Below, one piece after another: positions 32,250 to 42,866 of a stretch of DNA of 64,000 bases (the stretch's first letter is position 1; each line of letters opens with the position of its first letter). The DNA lies in the NCBI GenBank assembly GCA_001939145.1, contig LSRX01000369.1:140112-204111 (forward strand), written 5' to 3'. Position numbers and translations under genes: made by a program. The stretch is from Symbiodinium microadriaticum. Taxonomy: Eukaryota > Sar > Dinophyceae > Suessiales > Symbiodiniaceae. The notes under the pieces were generated by a model, which worked only from the letters and a program-made list of their open reading frames with translations, was not told the DNA's origin and did no database searches.

Positions 32250-32661
32250 GGTTTCGGGGTGTGTAGGGGTTTGCGAAGGGACCTCGATGCCCTCGTCCAG
32301 TTCGTGGGGTGTCACGATAAGAGCTATGAGCAAAGTATCACAGGACTGCTTAGCAGACTGGTGATACTAACATTCCTAATATCTCTGCTTTGCAGAATGT
32401 ACAATACCTTGCAAGCGCTCCGTCTCAAACGCAATTTTGTGGCTCAAGACACTGCCGTAAGCAAATAGCTTATGACGGAAGTTGTAGGCGTCTGATCCCA
32501 GTGTTCGAGCCAAAACCCGCTGCAAAGACCTTCGGCTGAGCATCGAATTCTTCAAGGAAAAGGAAGACTTCGTCCGCGTGCCTGCAGGGATACAGCGAGA
32601 GAGTGAAGCCCACGACTACCATCTCGAATACGAGGCAGCCACATCAAGAATTATTAGCTCG
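32250..32661 (+). CDS. Three-exon hypothetical gene segment
   Basis: Exon a (to 32308) reads LRRDLDALVQFVG and ends GG|GTGTCA. The intron 32309-32395 has a consensus TACTAAC branch site and TTTGCAG. Exon b (32396-32456) reads MYNTLQALRLKRNFVAQDTA and ends C|GTAAGC. A 31 bp intron (32457-32487, GTAAGC...TGTAG) leads to exon c (32488-32661), ASDPSVRAKTRCKDLRLSIE then FFKEKEDFVRVPAG..., ending at TCG|GTGAGG. All phases agree. The charged helical sequence belongs to no family I recognise. These are the most canonical splice sites in the window. Confidence 0.65.
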
Positions 32662-33056
32662 GTGAGGTGAGCGAACAAGGGAGCATCAATTGCAAACCCT
32701 CACGCAGGGTTCAACATGGTTTACAAGGATTTAGAAGGGTTCATGAGGGTTTACAGGGGTTGATGAGGTTGGGGTTTGTGAGGTCGTTTTGGGGCGTAGA
32801 AGGGTTTCTAAGGGCTTACAGGGGTTTCTATGGGTTTAAAATTGTTTTTGAGGGGTTAAGTTTAGGGTGAAACCCTGAGCCCTGAACCCTAAACCCTAAG
32901 CCCAAAACCCTAAACCCTCTAAACCCTAAGCCCTAAACCCTCTAAACCCTAAACCCTAAACCCTAAACCCTCTAAACTCTAAACCCTAAACCCTAAACCC
33001 CCTTAAACCCTGAGTCCAATGGCATGGTTCAGCCCTCCGGGCTGGAGTCGCCCACT

Positions 33057-33432
33057 TCCTGGAAGGTCGGGGGACTTAGTAAAAAGGCTTCTTTAAAGAG
33101 CTCCTAAAGAGGTCTACAAGGGTTCTATAAAGGGCGGGTATGGGATTTAGTAACTAGTCTTGTTAGGACGTATAATTATTTGTTTAAGTGTACTTATTAC
33201 CTACTTAAGTCCCCCGACCCTCGCACTTTCCAATTGCTCCGCCCTTTCGTCCGTCCCGAACTGGTGTAAACCGCTGCCGGGTGTCTTCTGGGTCCAGGCA
33301 CCCTGATTGCGAGGTCGGGGATTTAGAATAATAAGTAGACTGACGAGTACCCTAAAAGTCTAAAAGGGATCCTAGTTGGGTATATGATGCTTGTAAGTAA
33401 CGTCTTCAATATAACCAGTTAGTACGTCCCCG
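33057..33432. mobile_element. Two degraded MITE-B copies
   Basis: The first spans 33057-33224 (GGAAGGTCGGGGGACTTAGT to AAGTCCCCCGACCCTCGC). The second spans 33313-33432 (AGGTCGGGGATTTAGAATAA to TTAGTACGTCCCCGG). The flank 33013-33053 reads ESNGMVQPSGLESPTSW in frame and may be coding. Confidence 0.7.
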
Positions 33433-33439
33433 GTGGGAA

Positions 33440-34800
33440 AATTCAGGCTTTGTAGCCAAAGGTTTGGGGCTTACGGCTTGGGTTTCAGGGCTTAGGGTTT
33501 AGTTAGTGCTAAACCACACCCAAAGCCAACCCGCAATCATAAATCCTGAACTCGATACCCTAAGCTTTCAAACCAAACCTACCAAACCCTAACCCGCAAA
33601 ACCCGAACTTTCCATGAACACCTACACAACGCCCAAAAACCTTCAGCCACCCCCCCAAATTTCTACCAAAGCTTTCGGAGGTCCCGAAGACGAGCGCTTG
33701 GCAGCGGAATCGGTCCCCCAGGCCTGAATAGTTAGGATTAGGTTTAGGGTTTCGGGTAGGGTTTGTTGTTTCGGGCAGTTTCGGATTGGTATCAAACTTA
33801 AAATCCTTTGATATCCCAGTTTTATGTTCTGGTTTGCCAGCGATTTCAAGCTTAGTGCGTGGAGTATACTGCAACAGCCTGGATAACTAGTACGCAAGAA
33901 GGTCCTCTTACTACACCAAAACCCTGTTTGACTTATTCGGGCCGCCGAATACGTGTCTTGAGTTCGCTTAAGGGTTCTAGAGAGGGTTGCATCAAGGGCT
34001 TTGGACTTGGGGTTTGGGGTTGGGGGTTTCAGGTAACCCCGGAAGAAGAAAGCCCTTCAAGAAGCCCTTGGGGGAAGCAGCAAGGGCCTGAGAGTTCGTT
34101 TTTTCGGCTTCGGGCTGTTGGTTTGGAGGCGTCAGGGCTTTGAGGGTCTTGGGCTTTAGGGTTTAGGGTTTAGGGTCTTGGGTTTTAGGGCTTCAGGGTT
34201 TCGCGTCGGTACTGGGTCTCTACTATACGCCTCAGCAGATCTCGTGCTCGATCTATCAAAAGTCCTTTAGATTCTCAGTAATTTTGCGGGTGCTGACCCC
34301 CTTACTACCATGATTCTCACGTGCAGTGTCTTTAGGATTGCTGTTTTGCTTCCTTGTGTCGAGATGGTTGTTACTGAGCGGAGTAAAGGTCTTCGAACAG
34401 CCATGCGACAATGATCGCAGTTGCTGCCTTTGAGTTTAAGTTGGACATTATTTGGCTTTGGGTTCCTGTTAAGGAGTTTAGATGAAGATATCAGCAGAAG
34501 GAGTCTTCGTTCGAGGAGTTTTATTGAGCATAAGATGGGATGAGCGATATGTTTCGGAAATTTCAATCCCTTAACTTGTCACAGAGGCTTGGGGTGTAGT
34601 ATGACAGAAGTGCTGACACTTCATACAGCACCCTTCAACCCAAAACCCCCTCATCCAAGACCCTAAACCTTATGTTCCAAAACTCCTAAATTCCCAAACC
34701 TAAACTGCGAAGCCCGATTTTCCCGGCTCAGGTGCGGGTCAGCTCCCGTGGAAGTACCTACACCCAAAGACGCCGGAATCCTTCATGATCTTCTTGCAGT
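33440..34800. other. Repeat-poor stretch with weak exon candidates
   Basis: Mostly unique sequence. A plus frame near 34034-34085 (PEEESPSRSPWGKQQGPE) after AG|GTAACC is the best candidate. Region 34200-34600 has open frames on both strands without a motif. Confidence 0.3.
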
Positions 34801-34987
34801 TATAGCAGATGAGCAGCTTTTCTGGGTTATATGGTTCAGAAGTTCAGAAGCGTAGTAGAGGGGTCGGAAGAAGTGGCGGTAGTGTCCCCCTTATCGTCCT
34901 CATACAACGAAACCCTAACATGCACCAAAATCCTGCAGTGGTGGTGGTAGTAGTAGTCGTCGTCGTCGTAGTCGTAGTCGTAGTAAG

Positions 34988-35144
34988 AGCACTGATCGAA
35001 AATAAATATGAAGAACAGCAAGTATTATTGATTGGGAGCCTCTTGCAAAGGGATTTAGGCGTTTTAGGGTGCGTTCATCCGTGCCTGCACGCCTCGCGAA
35101 GCGACGTGCTGCTAGTGATCTTTCAGCGACTGGAGGCCCCAAGT
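34988..35144 (+). CDS. Hypothetical exon after a GTA/GTC microsatellite
   Basis: The frame reads ALIENKYEEQQVLLIGSLLQ then RDLGVLGCVHPC...VLLVIFQRLEAPS and ends exactly at a canonical donor (AGT|GTAAGC). Upstream 34936-34985 is a (GTAGTC)n tract that would encode poly-Val and is probably not translated. Hydrophobic helices suggest a folded domain; no family known. Confidence 0.4.
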
Positions 35145-35506
35145 GTAAGCCCTAAACGCTTGATATAGGTTTTCGGGAGTCATGACAATGGTAGTGCTGT
35201 CGGAGCCTAAACCCTAAACCCTAAACTCCATGCTTTACGGGGTGTTGCTTTGGGATGTCTTTTTTTGGGTCTTCGAGGGTGGGGGGCTTGGGGCGCTGGG
35301 CTTGAGAGTGTTCATTGAAAGCATGTTTTTCAGAAGCTGATGCCGTCCTAAACACTGAGCCCTGAACCCTAAACCCTAAACCCTAAACCCTAAACCCTAC
35401 GCCCTAAACCCTACGCCCTGAGCCACTTATGTCCTAAGCGACTCTGGCAAATGTCGGTTTTTGGGAGATTCGAGCCTTTAAGGGTTCAAAAGTTCCGGGG
35501 TATCAG

Positions 35507-35578
35507 GCCGAGGGTTCCGAAATCCTGGCAAAAACCAACCGACGGATCAGGGCACCTAGAAAAGCCAGCGCTTTCGAA
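35507..35578 (+). CDS. Hypothetical basic exon
   Basis: After CAG|GCC it reads AEGSEILAKTNRRIRAPRKA then SAFE before the TTTAGGG tract. It follows the AG|G rule and has coding-like codon choice. Confidence 0.35.
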
Positions 35579-36117
35579 GTTTAGGGTTGAATCTACAATA
35601 AGCCTAAACCCTAAACCCTAACTCCTAAACCCTAAACTCTTGCAGATTTGGTGTCCCTGTCTTTCCAACTGCTTTTGGGGTTGTGATAAGTTTAGGGTTT
35701 AAACTTTAGGTGTAGCTTAGGGTTTAGGGTTTAGGCGTAGCTTTACATTTAACTTTTGTCGCCCTTAGTTTCCCTGGGCCCCGGAGACAGGAAATGTCCC
35801 ATAGACCCGCAAGTACTGGCTTGTGCCCGTCGGGATACACCCACGGAGGCCGGTTTAATCTACTGTAAACCCATAACCCTGAGGGTCCAAGTACCTAATA
35901 ATCATATACTCTCCCAAATATTAACATAGATAACTACTATCCGCAACCAAAGTACCTTATTATTGGGTCCCTTGGACCCTTAGGGTAACTTAACAAGAAT
36001 CATATCGAGTTTAATGTATCTTGCCTAAATTAAGGGGCTTTGCGCTCTCTCGCCAGGTGTGCGGGGCCTAGCCCCTAAACCCTGCAAGCCCTATCTCTAA
36101 ACTTCAAGCCCTGCTCG

Positions 36118-36246
36118 CATGTTGCGAGTCCTCCAGTCAATGATGTTTGGCCAGCCTTTGCAGATGATGAGAAGAATGCGATGCATAGACACAGGAGTGC
36201 ACATCTGAGTGAGCATACTGTGGGTATATTGTCGCTTGGGTTATAA
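36118..36246 (+). CDS. Hypothetical exon
   Basis: Open frame HVASPPVNDVWPAFADDEKN then AMHRHRSAHLSEHTVG..., ending TAA. Composition is protein-like. The minus strand is also open here, so confidence is limited. Confidence 0.3.
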   Translation, partial: HVASPPVNDVWPAFADDEKNAMHRHRSAHLSEHTVGILSLGL

Positions 36247-36794
36247 CGAAACAATAGCCGCTGTGAGCCAGACAAAGTATACAGTGTCTAGATGGTATCG
36301 AGGTGCAGCGTGTGATAGCTGATAGGAGGCAGCTAGAGGATCCAAGAACAATCAAGTGCTTGAGCATGGGAAGAGATTCCCTAAACCCTAAACCCTAAAC
36401 CTGTCAAGGCTGCTCGATTTTGTGGCAGGCCCACACCCCTACAGTCCTGAACCGTTACCTGCTGCTAAGGAGCCCTATGTCCCCCGAAAGGCCCTCGTCC
36501 GAACCTTTGAAAGCTCCAAAACCCGTGAAGCCCTGAAGCCCTGCATCCCTGAACGTCCCCTAAAACCCCTAAACCCCTAAACCCTAAACCCCGAAACCCT
36601 AAACCCGAAACCCGAAACCCGAAACCCGAAACCCTAAACCCCGTAATGTCCTACATAAACTCCTTGTCTAGAAGCCGTTTGCAACTGTGTAGCTGAAGGC
36701 AAAGTCGGACACGCTATACTCTGCATCCGAACCCAAACTGATGACATGACTTTAACCGTCACATCTTATCCCCTTAGAACTTAGGTGCCCTAAG

Positions 36795-36987
36795 AAACAA
36801 GCCTGCCTTTCAAGGCTCGGCATTCGGAGCTACTGTTGATGATAGAAATCCTGCATTACCTTAAGGACCCTGAACTGTGGGAATTATGGTACAATCCTTA
36901 TTCTCGGCAATGCAGGATTTATATCATCAACCGTATTTAGACCGGAGCTTTGGACCCGAAACGCCGGTGGTTTTGCTTTGTAGTTAG
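36795..36987 (+). CDS. Hypothetical exon split by MITE-A
   Basis: Left part 36795-36832 reads KQACLSRLGIRSY. Right part 36936-36984 reads LDRSFGPETPVVLLCS and then TAG. Keeping one TA gives RSYLDRSFGPE in one frame. A GT...AG excision (T|GTTGATG ... TTTAG|ACCGG) also keeps the frame and gives RSYYRSFGPE. Either way the element does not break the frame once removed. Confidence 0.5.
36833..36935. mobile_element. MITE family A, inverted orientation
   Basis: CTGTTGATGATAGAAATCC at the left, TATATCATCAACCG TA at the right. Confidence 0.9.
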
Positions 36988-37491
36988 GGCTTCGGGGACT
37001 GGGTCTATGCGTGGGGTTCCGGGTTCAGGTTTATGGCCTTTAACCCGTAAGCCCGAAACCCTAAGCCCTAAACCTCAAGCCCTAAACTCTCTTCCATGTA
37101 TGTTTCGCTTAGTGACCAACAGAGAAACTCTTTCTTATTCGGCCGAGATTCGAGACCTCAGAAGTTCCATCATCCTTTTGGATTACTACGGGTGCTGTCA
37201 GCTTGCACTCTTGAAGACCGAATTTTGGATGTGTGAATAAAGGGCTTTGGGGGTATATCGTACTGTAAATTATATGGACCACACGGGGGTATCCGTTCAA
37301 AGGTATTTAGGAAGCCTATACTACATACGCCGGAGAAATTCGTCATCTGCTGGGCCTGCTTGTGGGCGCTTCTCTGCCGGGGGTTCTGCTGGGAGGGTGG
37401 TTTTGGCCTTGGCTTCTAGGGTTTAGGGTTTAGGGTTTAAGGAGGTTTCGTGTTTAGGGTTTAGGGTTTCGTAAAGCTTGTGGGAGCTCAG

Positions 37492-37599
37492 CGGCACAAC
37501 CTGGGCGACGTGCTTGGGTCTCTAAATGGGGATCAAGAGCGACGTAGTTCTTGGAGACTCGAACTTATATCACCACGGCTATCCTTGGCACAACCCTAA
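37492..37599 (+). CDS. Hypothetical exon
   Basis: After CAG the frame RHNLGDVLGSLNGDQERRSS then WRLELISPRLSLAQP runs to TAA. Just upstream, 37330-37390 can encode a hydrophobic helix (AGEIRHLLGLLVGASLPGVL). Possible membrane protein fragments; unassigned. Confidence 0.35.
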   Translation, partial: RHNLGDVLGSLNGDQERRSSWRLELISPRLSLAQP

Positions 37600-37794
37600 A
37601 CGGTGCAGGGTTGGTGGGTTTACGGTTTAGGGACTTGCTTTCGGAACCCAACCCTAAAAACTTGCAGCTTAAGGTCCTATGTTCATAAGGAGCCCTTAGG
37701 GGGTGTACGGGGAGGAGGAGGTATGGGGGCCTTAGTACCTGTAATAAGGCTCAATAAGGACGTAATATGGCCTATCTAAGGAAGTATAGTCCCC

Positions 37795-37912
37795 TACTCT
37801 AGGACATTTTCAGATGGGCAGTTACCGTTATAGGAGCCTTATAGAAGGTCTATATATCTTATGTCTATATATCGTATAGAAGCCCTATAGAACCTGTAGT
37901 TTCCTTTAACCT
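37795..37912. mobile_element. MITE family E
   Basis: CTAGGACATTTTCAGATGGGC, tandem CTTATAGAAG/CTATATATC units, then ACCTGTAGTTTCC. Same order as the copy at 1879. Confidence 0.65.
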
Positions 37913-38209
37913 ACCCCCCCTCTCCCGTATCCTCCCTAAGGGTCCCTATGATGTAGTTGACTAGCGCCTTGATAGAGCCGGAGTCTTCCTTTGCTGCTGG
38001 GTTCGATCTTTAGGGTTTAGGGTTTAGGGTTTAAGGTTTAGGGTTTATTTAGGGTTTAGGGTTTAGGGTTTAAGGTTTAGGGTTTAGGGTTTAGGAAATT
38101 TTCAATTGTCTGTCATAAGGTTTAGAGTTTACGGGCATGGGGGTTTGGGGGTTTAGGGTTGAAATAGACTTATGATCTTGGAATCCGACTCTTATCGAAA
38201 CTTAAGGAT

Positions 38210-38347
38210 CCCTCAAGGGTATATAGTAATATAGCAAGTAGTTATTTCATAGACTTATAAGTATCATAACTCCAATTAGGATCTCTTTTTCAGGTACTCA
38301 CAAGTCTTCTGACTACCTACTTGCTAAGTCCCCGGACCCTCCAAGTA
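38210..38347. mobile_element. MITE-B, left end degraded
   Basis: GTAGTTATTTCATAGACTTA in the left half, CCCCGGACCCTCCAAG TA at the right. Confidence 0.75.
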
Positions 38348-38457
38348 GTGGCCTTCCCCCCTAAACCCTTAACCCTAGGCCCTAAACCCCTAAAGCCCTA
38401 AACCCAAAACCCAAAACCCAAAACCCAAAACCCTAAACCCCAAACCCTCAACCCCTG

Positions 38458-38595
38458 TCACGAAGAACCCTGGTCAGAGAGTTTTCGCGCTCCGTGGCCT
38501 GCACGGAAGAAGCGACTGAGACCCAGCTGTCAGACGTCGGAAGAAGCAAAGGCATGGGGGGCATCCCGAATCGAAAGGTTCCTTTTCAGGCTTGA
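38458..38595 (+). CDS. Hypothetical exon
   Basis: An open frame of 45 codons: SRRTLVREFSRSVACTEEAT then ETQLSDVGRSKGMGGIPNRK and VPFQA, then TGA. No repeat-derived residues. Possibly disordered and basic; no family. Confidence 0.45.
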   Translation, partial: SRRTLVREFSRSVACTEEATETQLSDVGRSKGMGGIPNRKVPFQA

Positions 38596-38697
38596 AGGCT
38601 TTAGGGTTTTAGGGTTTAGGGTTTGGGGTATCCTCGGTTTAGGGTTTAGGGTTTTGGGGTTTAGGGTATCCTGGGGTTGAGGGCTCGATTTTGGGGT

Positions 38698-38835
38698 TCG
38701 GAGCTGGCCCAGCAACTCCCAAAAAGGTTCGACACCAAGAAGAGGAGACGCAAACTCCGCCACCCCAAGGCAACGAGGGGGAACGGCCAGTCACCAAACC
38801 CCAAGAGCGGGCTTCCTGAAGCCCCTTCGACCTGA
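38698..38835 (+). CDS. Hypothetical Lys/Arg-rich exon
   Basis: SELAQQLPKRFDTKKRRRKL then RHPKATRGNGQSPNPKSG... to TGA. The KKRRRK cluster would be a nuclear localisation signal if translated. A second frame (EETQTPPPQGNEGERPVTKP) after GAG|GAG is also open, so the frame is unsettled. Confidence 0.4.
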   Translation, partial: SELAQQLPKRFDTKKRRRKLRHPKATRGNGQSPNPKSGLPEAPST

Positions 38836-39981
38836 ATCAAGGCCTAAACCCTAAGCCCTAAACCCTAAGCCCCTAAACCCCGAAACCCTAAACCATAAAA
38901 GTCCTTAAACCCCGAAACCCTAAGCCCTAGACCCTAAACCAAGCATTATAAACCATAAACCCTAAGTCAAACACCCTAAACCCTAAACAAAACACCCTAA
39001 GCCCTACTTTCCGAGAAAGGGCGGTAGCCAGCCGTTCAGGGCAGCCACGGGGCCCCCCGAGAGCTAGCCCGGAACACAGACCTCGTTTATGAAAGGATCG
39101 GTTTAGGGTTTGGGGGGTTTAGGGTTTAGGGGGTTTTGCGTGTAGGGTTTTAGGATTTAAGGTTTAGGATTTAGGGTTTAGGGGTTTGGGATTTAGGGTT
39201 TAGGGTTTAGGATTTAGGGTTTGGGGTTTAGGGTTTAGGGGATGATAGAAATCCTGCATTACCTCAAGAACCCTGAACCATGGAAATTATGGCACATTCC
39301 TTAATTTTTTTGGGTAATGCAATACAGCCGTAGTAATTTGGGGTTTAGGGTTTAGGGGTTTAGGATTTAGGGTTTGGGGTTTAGAGGTTTAGGGCAGGGT
39401 TCAGAGTTAGCTGTAAGAATTAGGGTAGCCCAAATTTCAACTAGTCATATCTTGCGGCTGGAGCCCTTGAGGCCTACGCCCCGTACTTAGAAGATCAATG
39501 GGAATTGATAGGGTGGGCTTATAAGTACTTAGGGTGGGGTTATAAGTAGTGATACGCATAGTTTTCTGTTTTGCAACCTTAGCTACTAAACCTCATGATC
39601 CTTTAGGCAAGTCTTTGACGGATCTGGCGGCCAAACCCCAAACCCCAAACCCTAAACCCTAAACCCCAAACCCTAAACCCTAAACCCTAAACTCTAAACC
39701 CTAAGCCCTGAACCCTGAACCCCAAACCCTAAACCCTAAACCCTAAACCCTAAGCCCTGAACCCTGAACCCTAAACCCCAAAACCCTAAAGCCTAAACCC
39801 TAAACCCTAAGCCCTGAACCCTGAACCCTAAACCCTAAACCCTAAAGCCTAAACCCTAAACCCTAAACCCTAAGCCCTAAGCCCTGAACCCTGAACCCTA
39901 AACCCTGAACCCTGAACCCTAAACCCTAAACCCTAAACCCTAAACCCTAAACCCTAAGCCCTGAACCCCTAAACCCTCCAG

Positions 39982-40069
39982 GAGGGTGTCGGTCACTGCA
40001 TGACGAAGCGAGCACGAATTCTGCTCGAGCTGGCGGAGGCATCTGAAACATGTCCAGCGAATACTCACG
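39982..40069 (+). CDS. Exon upstream of the OTU domain
   Basis: After CAG|GAG it reads EGVGHCMTKRARILLELAEA then SETCPANTH and ends at ACG|GTTAGG. It lies immediately upstream of the OTU exon on the same strand and may belong to the same gene, although phase continuity could not be shown. Confidence 0.45.
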
Positions 40070-40359
40070 GTTAGGGGTTTAGGGGTTTAGGGGTTTAGGG
40101 TTTAGGGGTTTAGGGGTTTAGGGGTTTAGAGGTGTTGGGGTTTAGGGGTTTAGGGGTTTAGAGGTGTTGGGGTTTAGGGTTTAGAGCTTTACCTCTAAAC
40201 ACTAAACCCCTACAGATGCATTCGCAAAAAGGAGTTCAAACGAACAGCTTAGGGGTTTAGGGCTCAGGATTTAAAACTCAAGCCCTAAAGCCTAAAACCT
40301 AAAGATCTCGAAAAGGCCCCTGATACCTAAGCTACATCCATCCCTGCTCCCATTTCCAG

Positions 40360-40971
40360 GAGTTCAGAGTCCAGTCTCTTTCACCGTTGTGGCGACTGCG
40401 GCTTCAGGGCTGCTGTTGTTGCCTTGCAGAACAACCGAAAGAAACATCCCTTTAGGGTTTAGGGTTTAGGGTTTAGGGCAACCAAAAGAAACATCCCCTT
40501 TCGCCTGACGATCTCATGCGCGCTGCTTCCACGTTGCGTCTCGTGGCTGCTAACCACATAGGAAAGCACAGAAAAGCTTGCATGGACAACTGGGCTGTTG
40601 ATGACAATGAAGACACGGCGGTTTGGGGCAATGCCCCTGCGCCCACCTCTTTTGATGAGTACGTCAAAGTCATTGCCAAACGAGACACTTGGATTGACGA
40701 GCTTCAACTGCAGGCTTTAGCCGAGCGCCAGGGGCTCCCCATTATCATTTTCTACTACTGTGAAGCCGAGAAATCGTGGCTGCGCGCTGTCTATCCCCCG
40801 TGGTGGATGGACGAGGTTGCTCAAACCGTCAAAAACCAGAGACCCCTTGATTTAGCTTTGCGTAATAAGCACTAGAGGGCTCTTTTGCCTCACGAGCTTG
40901 ATGATGAGATCCCCATAGGTCCCAAAAAGCACATCAGCAGTAATTATGACAATGGTATTATCCCTTCATAA
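40360..40971 (+). pseudogene. OTU-type cysteine protease, interrupted
   Basis: Part one (40360-40453) reads SSESSLFHRCGDCGFRAAVV then ALQNNRKKHP. GDCGFRAA fits the OTU catalytic Asp/Cys region (family form DGxCxxRA, here shortened). Part two from 40477 (AG|GGC) reads NQKKHPLSPDDLMRAASTLR, then TWIDELQLQALAERQGLPII, the conserved W-x-x-E-x-x-AxA segment. It ends ...LALRNKH at a TAG (40873). The same frame continues RALLPHELDDEIPIGPKKHI to TAA at 40971. In OTU proteins the catalytic His is normally followed by an aromatic residue, so this TAG sits where Tyr would be. Between the parts is a telomere-like insert flanked by a duplicated 22 bp of coding sequence. Either an unusual intron and stop readthrough rescue it, or it is a recent pseudogene. 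Role (family knowledge): deubiquitination. Confidence 0.6.
40432..40501. repeat. Telomere-like insert with target duplication
   Basis: CAACCGAAAGAAACATCCC plus TTT (40432-40453) and CAACCAAAAGAAACATCCC plus CTTT (40479-40501) flank 25 bp of TTTAGGG units. The flanks encode the same residues (N-x-KKHP), so the insertion duplicated its target. Confidence 0.85.
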
Positions 40972-41067
40972 TGAAGCCCAATAAGGTAGGGAGGTCAATA
41001 AAGCGCTCATGCTTATGTCACCCTAAACCCTAAACCCTAATGTCCTTTTTGGGGGCCCCTCTACCAG

Positions 41068-41160
41068 GCGGCCCAGAGGCCCAGTCGATGTGAGGACAGG
41101 AGCGGTGTCTGCCCTGGCGTCGGGCCCCATCCGATGGCCGGCACCTGTCAAGCCACTATG
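41068..41160 (+). CDS. Hypothetical exon downstream of OTU
   Basis: After CAG|G it reads RPRGPVDVRTGAVSALASGP then IRWPAPVKPLW. It follows the AG|G rule. It might be a later exon of the OTU gene. Confidence 0.4.
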
Positions 41161-41533
41161 GTTTAAGAGTTGAGGGTTTTGGGGATCTGGGGTTAGTGGT
41201 TTGGGTTCGGTTAGGTTGGGGTTTTGAATTTAGGGTAAGGCTCCAGATATCCCCATATTGGGTTTAAGGTCTGGGGTTCGGGGTTTAAAACCACATGGCA
41301 CCTTAACAGATCCTTATCTGCAAGCTTTCTATAGAATGAAGCCGAAAGCCCTGAGAAGCTAAGCCCAAAAACCCTAATTCCCCATTCAGCTGAATCTGGA
41401 ACAAACCTGGACGTTAAACCGCAAAGATACCGAGACCTTAAACCTAAACCCGAAACCCGGCACCTCAACTCCTAAGCCGTATAACCCTAAACCCTAAACC
41501 CTAAACTCCGAACCCCAAGAACTCGAAAGCAAG

Positions 41534-41610
41534 ACCTGGAGTCCAGGCGCTCTCCGCCGAAGGTGGGCTCGAAGAAGCTCAGTCAGCGTCGGGGCCTCTC
41601 AGATGGTTAT
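41534..41610 (+). CDS. Hypothetical exon
   Basis: After CAAG the frame reads LESRRSPPKVGSKKLSQRRG then LSDGY before a GTTTAGGG tract. Ser/Arg/Lys-rich, disordered-like. Confidence 0.35.
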
Positions 41611-41811
41611 AGGGTTTAGGGTTAGGGTTTATAGGGTTTAGGGGGTTTAGGGTTTAGGGTTTGGGGTTTAGGGTTTAGGGGTCTAGGGTTTGGGGTTTAG
41701 GGTTTAGGGTTTTGGGGTTTATAAGAGTTTAGGGTTTAGGGTTTAGGTATTTTGGGGGCCCTTAGAATAAGGATCCGGAGTACTTGCTTGGGGTCCCCTA
41801 GTTTCGGAAAC

Positions 41812-41970
41812 CCTGAGATTCCCAGAGACTCCAAAACCCCCTTAACCAAGGAATAGACCTTAAACCAAAATTTTGGGGTGCCGCAATAATTTAAGGTATA
41901 TAATATTCCTTCGAAGCGCGGATCTAGCTTTGAGTTTAGGGTTATAAAAAAATAGTCCTTAGTTCAAGGG
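41812..41970. mobile_element. MITE-D with a telomere-derived interruption
   Basis: AGAGACTCCAAAACCCCCTT at the left and TAGTCCTTAGTTCAAGGGTTTTGG at the right. The right half is split by unique sequence and a TTTAGGG unit. Confidence 0.65.
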
Positions 41971-42490
41971 TTTTGGAAGATCTGGGGTTGGTTTCAATGC
42001 TTCAAAATGTTTTGCAAAGCTTCAGGCTGAAAAGGGGGGGTGCAAGGAGGGATTTTATGGGGCTTCATAGTGGGCAAGGGTTCATCAGGGCTTGTGGTAA
42101 ACGCCCTTTCAGCTTACCCTTTGCACTGTCAGACTTCTGGACTCTGGGATTACAGCGGGAACTTAGATCGCGAACCCTAGGCTCTAAACCCTAATGCAAA
42201 AAAACTGCTCGACAGCCCACTAGGCCCGCCCCAAGCCCTTCTCGCCCTAAACCCTGAGCCCGAGATGTTTAGGGTTTAGGGTTTAGGGCAAAGCTTAGGG
42301 GTTTCGAGCAAACACCCGTGTAGCTGACCCTAAACCGTAAATCCTCATAGAGCCCCCAAAGGAACCCCCAGGAGCCCTTAAGGGGGCAAGCCCCAAAGCA
42401 TGCTGACAGGCTTGGGTTTTTGGATTAGGATCTGTGACTCGGGTTTTGGGTTTTAGGCTTAGGGTGAGGGGGGTTTGGTGGGCTGAACCC

Positions 42491-42571
42491 ATGCATGCTG
42501 GTAGGTACGATGAGGCAGCATCCACCTTTGCGATCTTGCGCCCTGGATGCATTCTGGTTCCGGGAATTTAA
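42491..42571 (+). CDS. Short TPR-like exon
   Basis: MHAGRYDEAASTFAILRPGC then ILVPGI and TAA. G-R-Y-D-E-A-A-x-x-F resembles the start of a TPR/PPR helix pair, but 26 residues cannot prove a repeat. The AG|GTACGA inside it could be an alternative acceptor. Confidence 0.3.
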   Translation: MHAGRYDEAASTFAILRPGCILVPGI

Positions 42572-42667
42572 GCCCTGAGCCTTAAGCCCTAAACCCTAAA
42601 CCCTAGACCCTAAACCCTAAACCCCAGACCCTAAAACAAAAACCTAAACCCTAAACCCAGCCCTAAA

Positions 42668-42866
42668 TCCTGGTCGGGGCTTGGTATCCTAGGTAGTATT
42701 AGGGAGACCCCTAAAGGGGACCCTTCTTAACCCTACTTGTGGCTCTCTTAAAACGGGCCTTCTTGAGAGGGTCTATATCCCCAAGGGGTCCCCCTAATCC
42801 TAACTCCCAAAAGCCTAAACCCTAAACCCTATATCTCCAAGGGGTCCCCCTAATCCTAACTCCCAT
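42668..42866. mobile_element. Inverted-repeat element of unassigned family
   Basis: TAGTATTAGGGAGACCCCTA at the left and CCAAGGGGTCCCCCTAATCC at the right form long arms. The right arm is present twice (near 42778 and 42837), separated by CCCTAAACC units. Confidence 0.6.

Noticed and set aside
34936..34985. Poly-valine domain
   Set aside because: It is a GTA/GTC microsatellite read in frame; all frames are open there (poly-Ser/Tyr/Asp on other frames).
39630..39975. CRISPR-like regular repeat array
   Set aside because: The unit is a 7 bp telomere-type tandem repeat with no unique spacers, in a clearly eukaryotic context.
42491..42571. Complete TPR or PPR protein
   Set aside because: Only one partial helix-like motif in 26 residues, with no adjacent repeats found.
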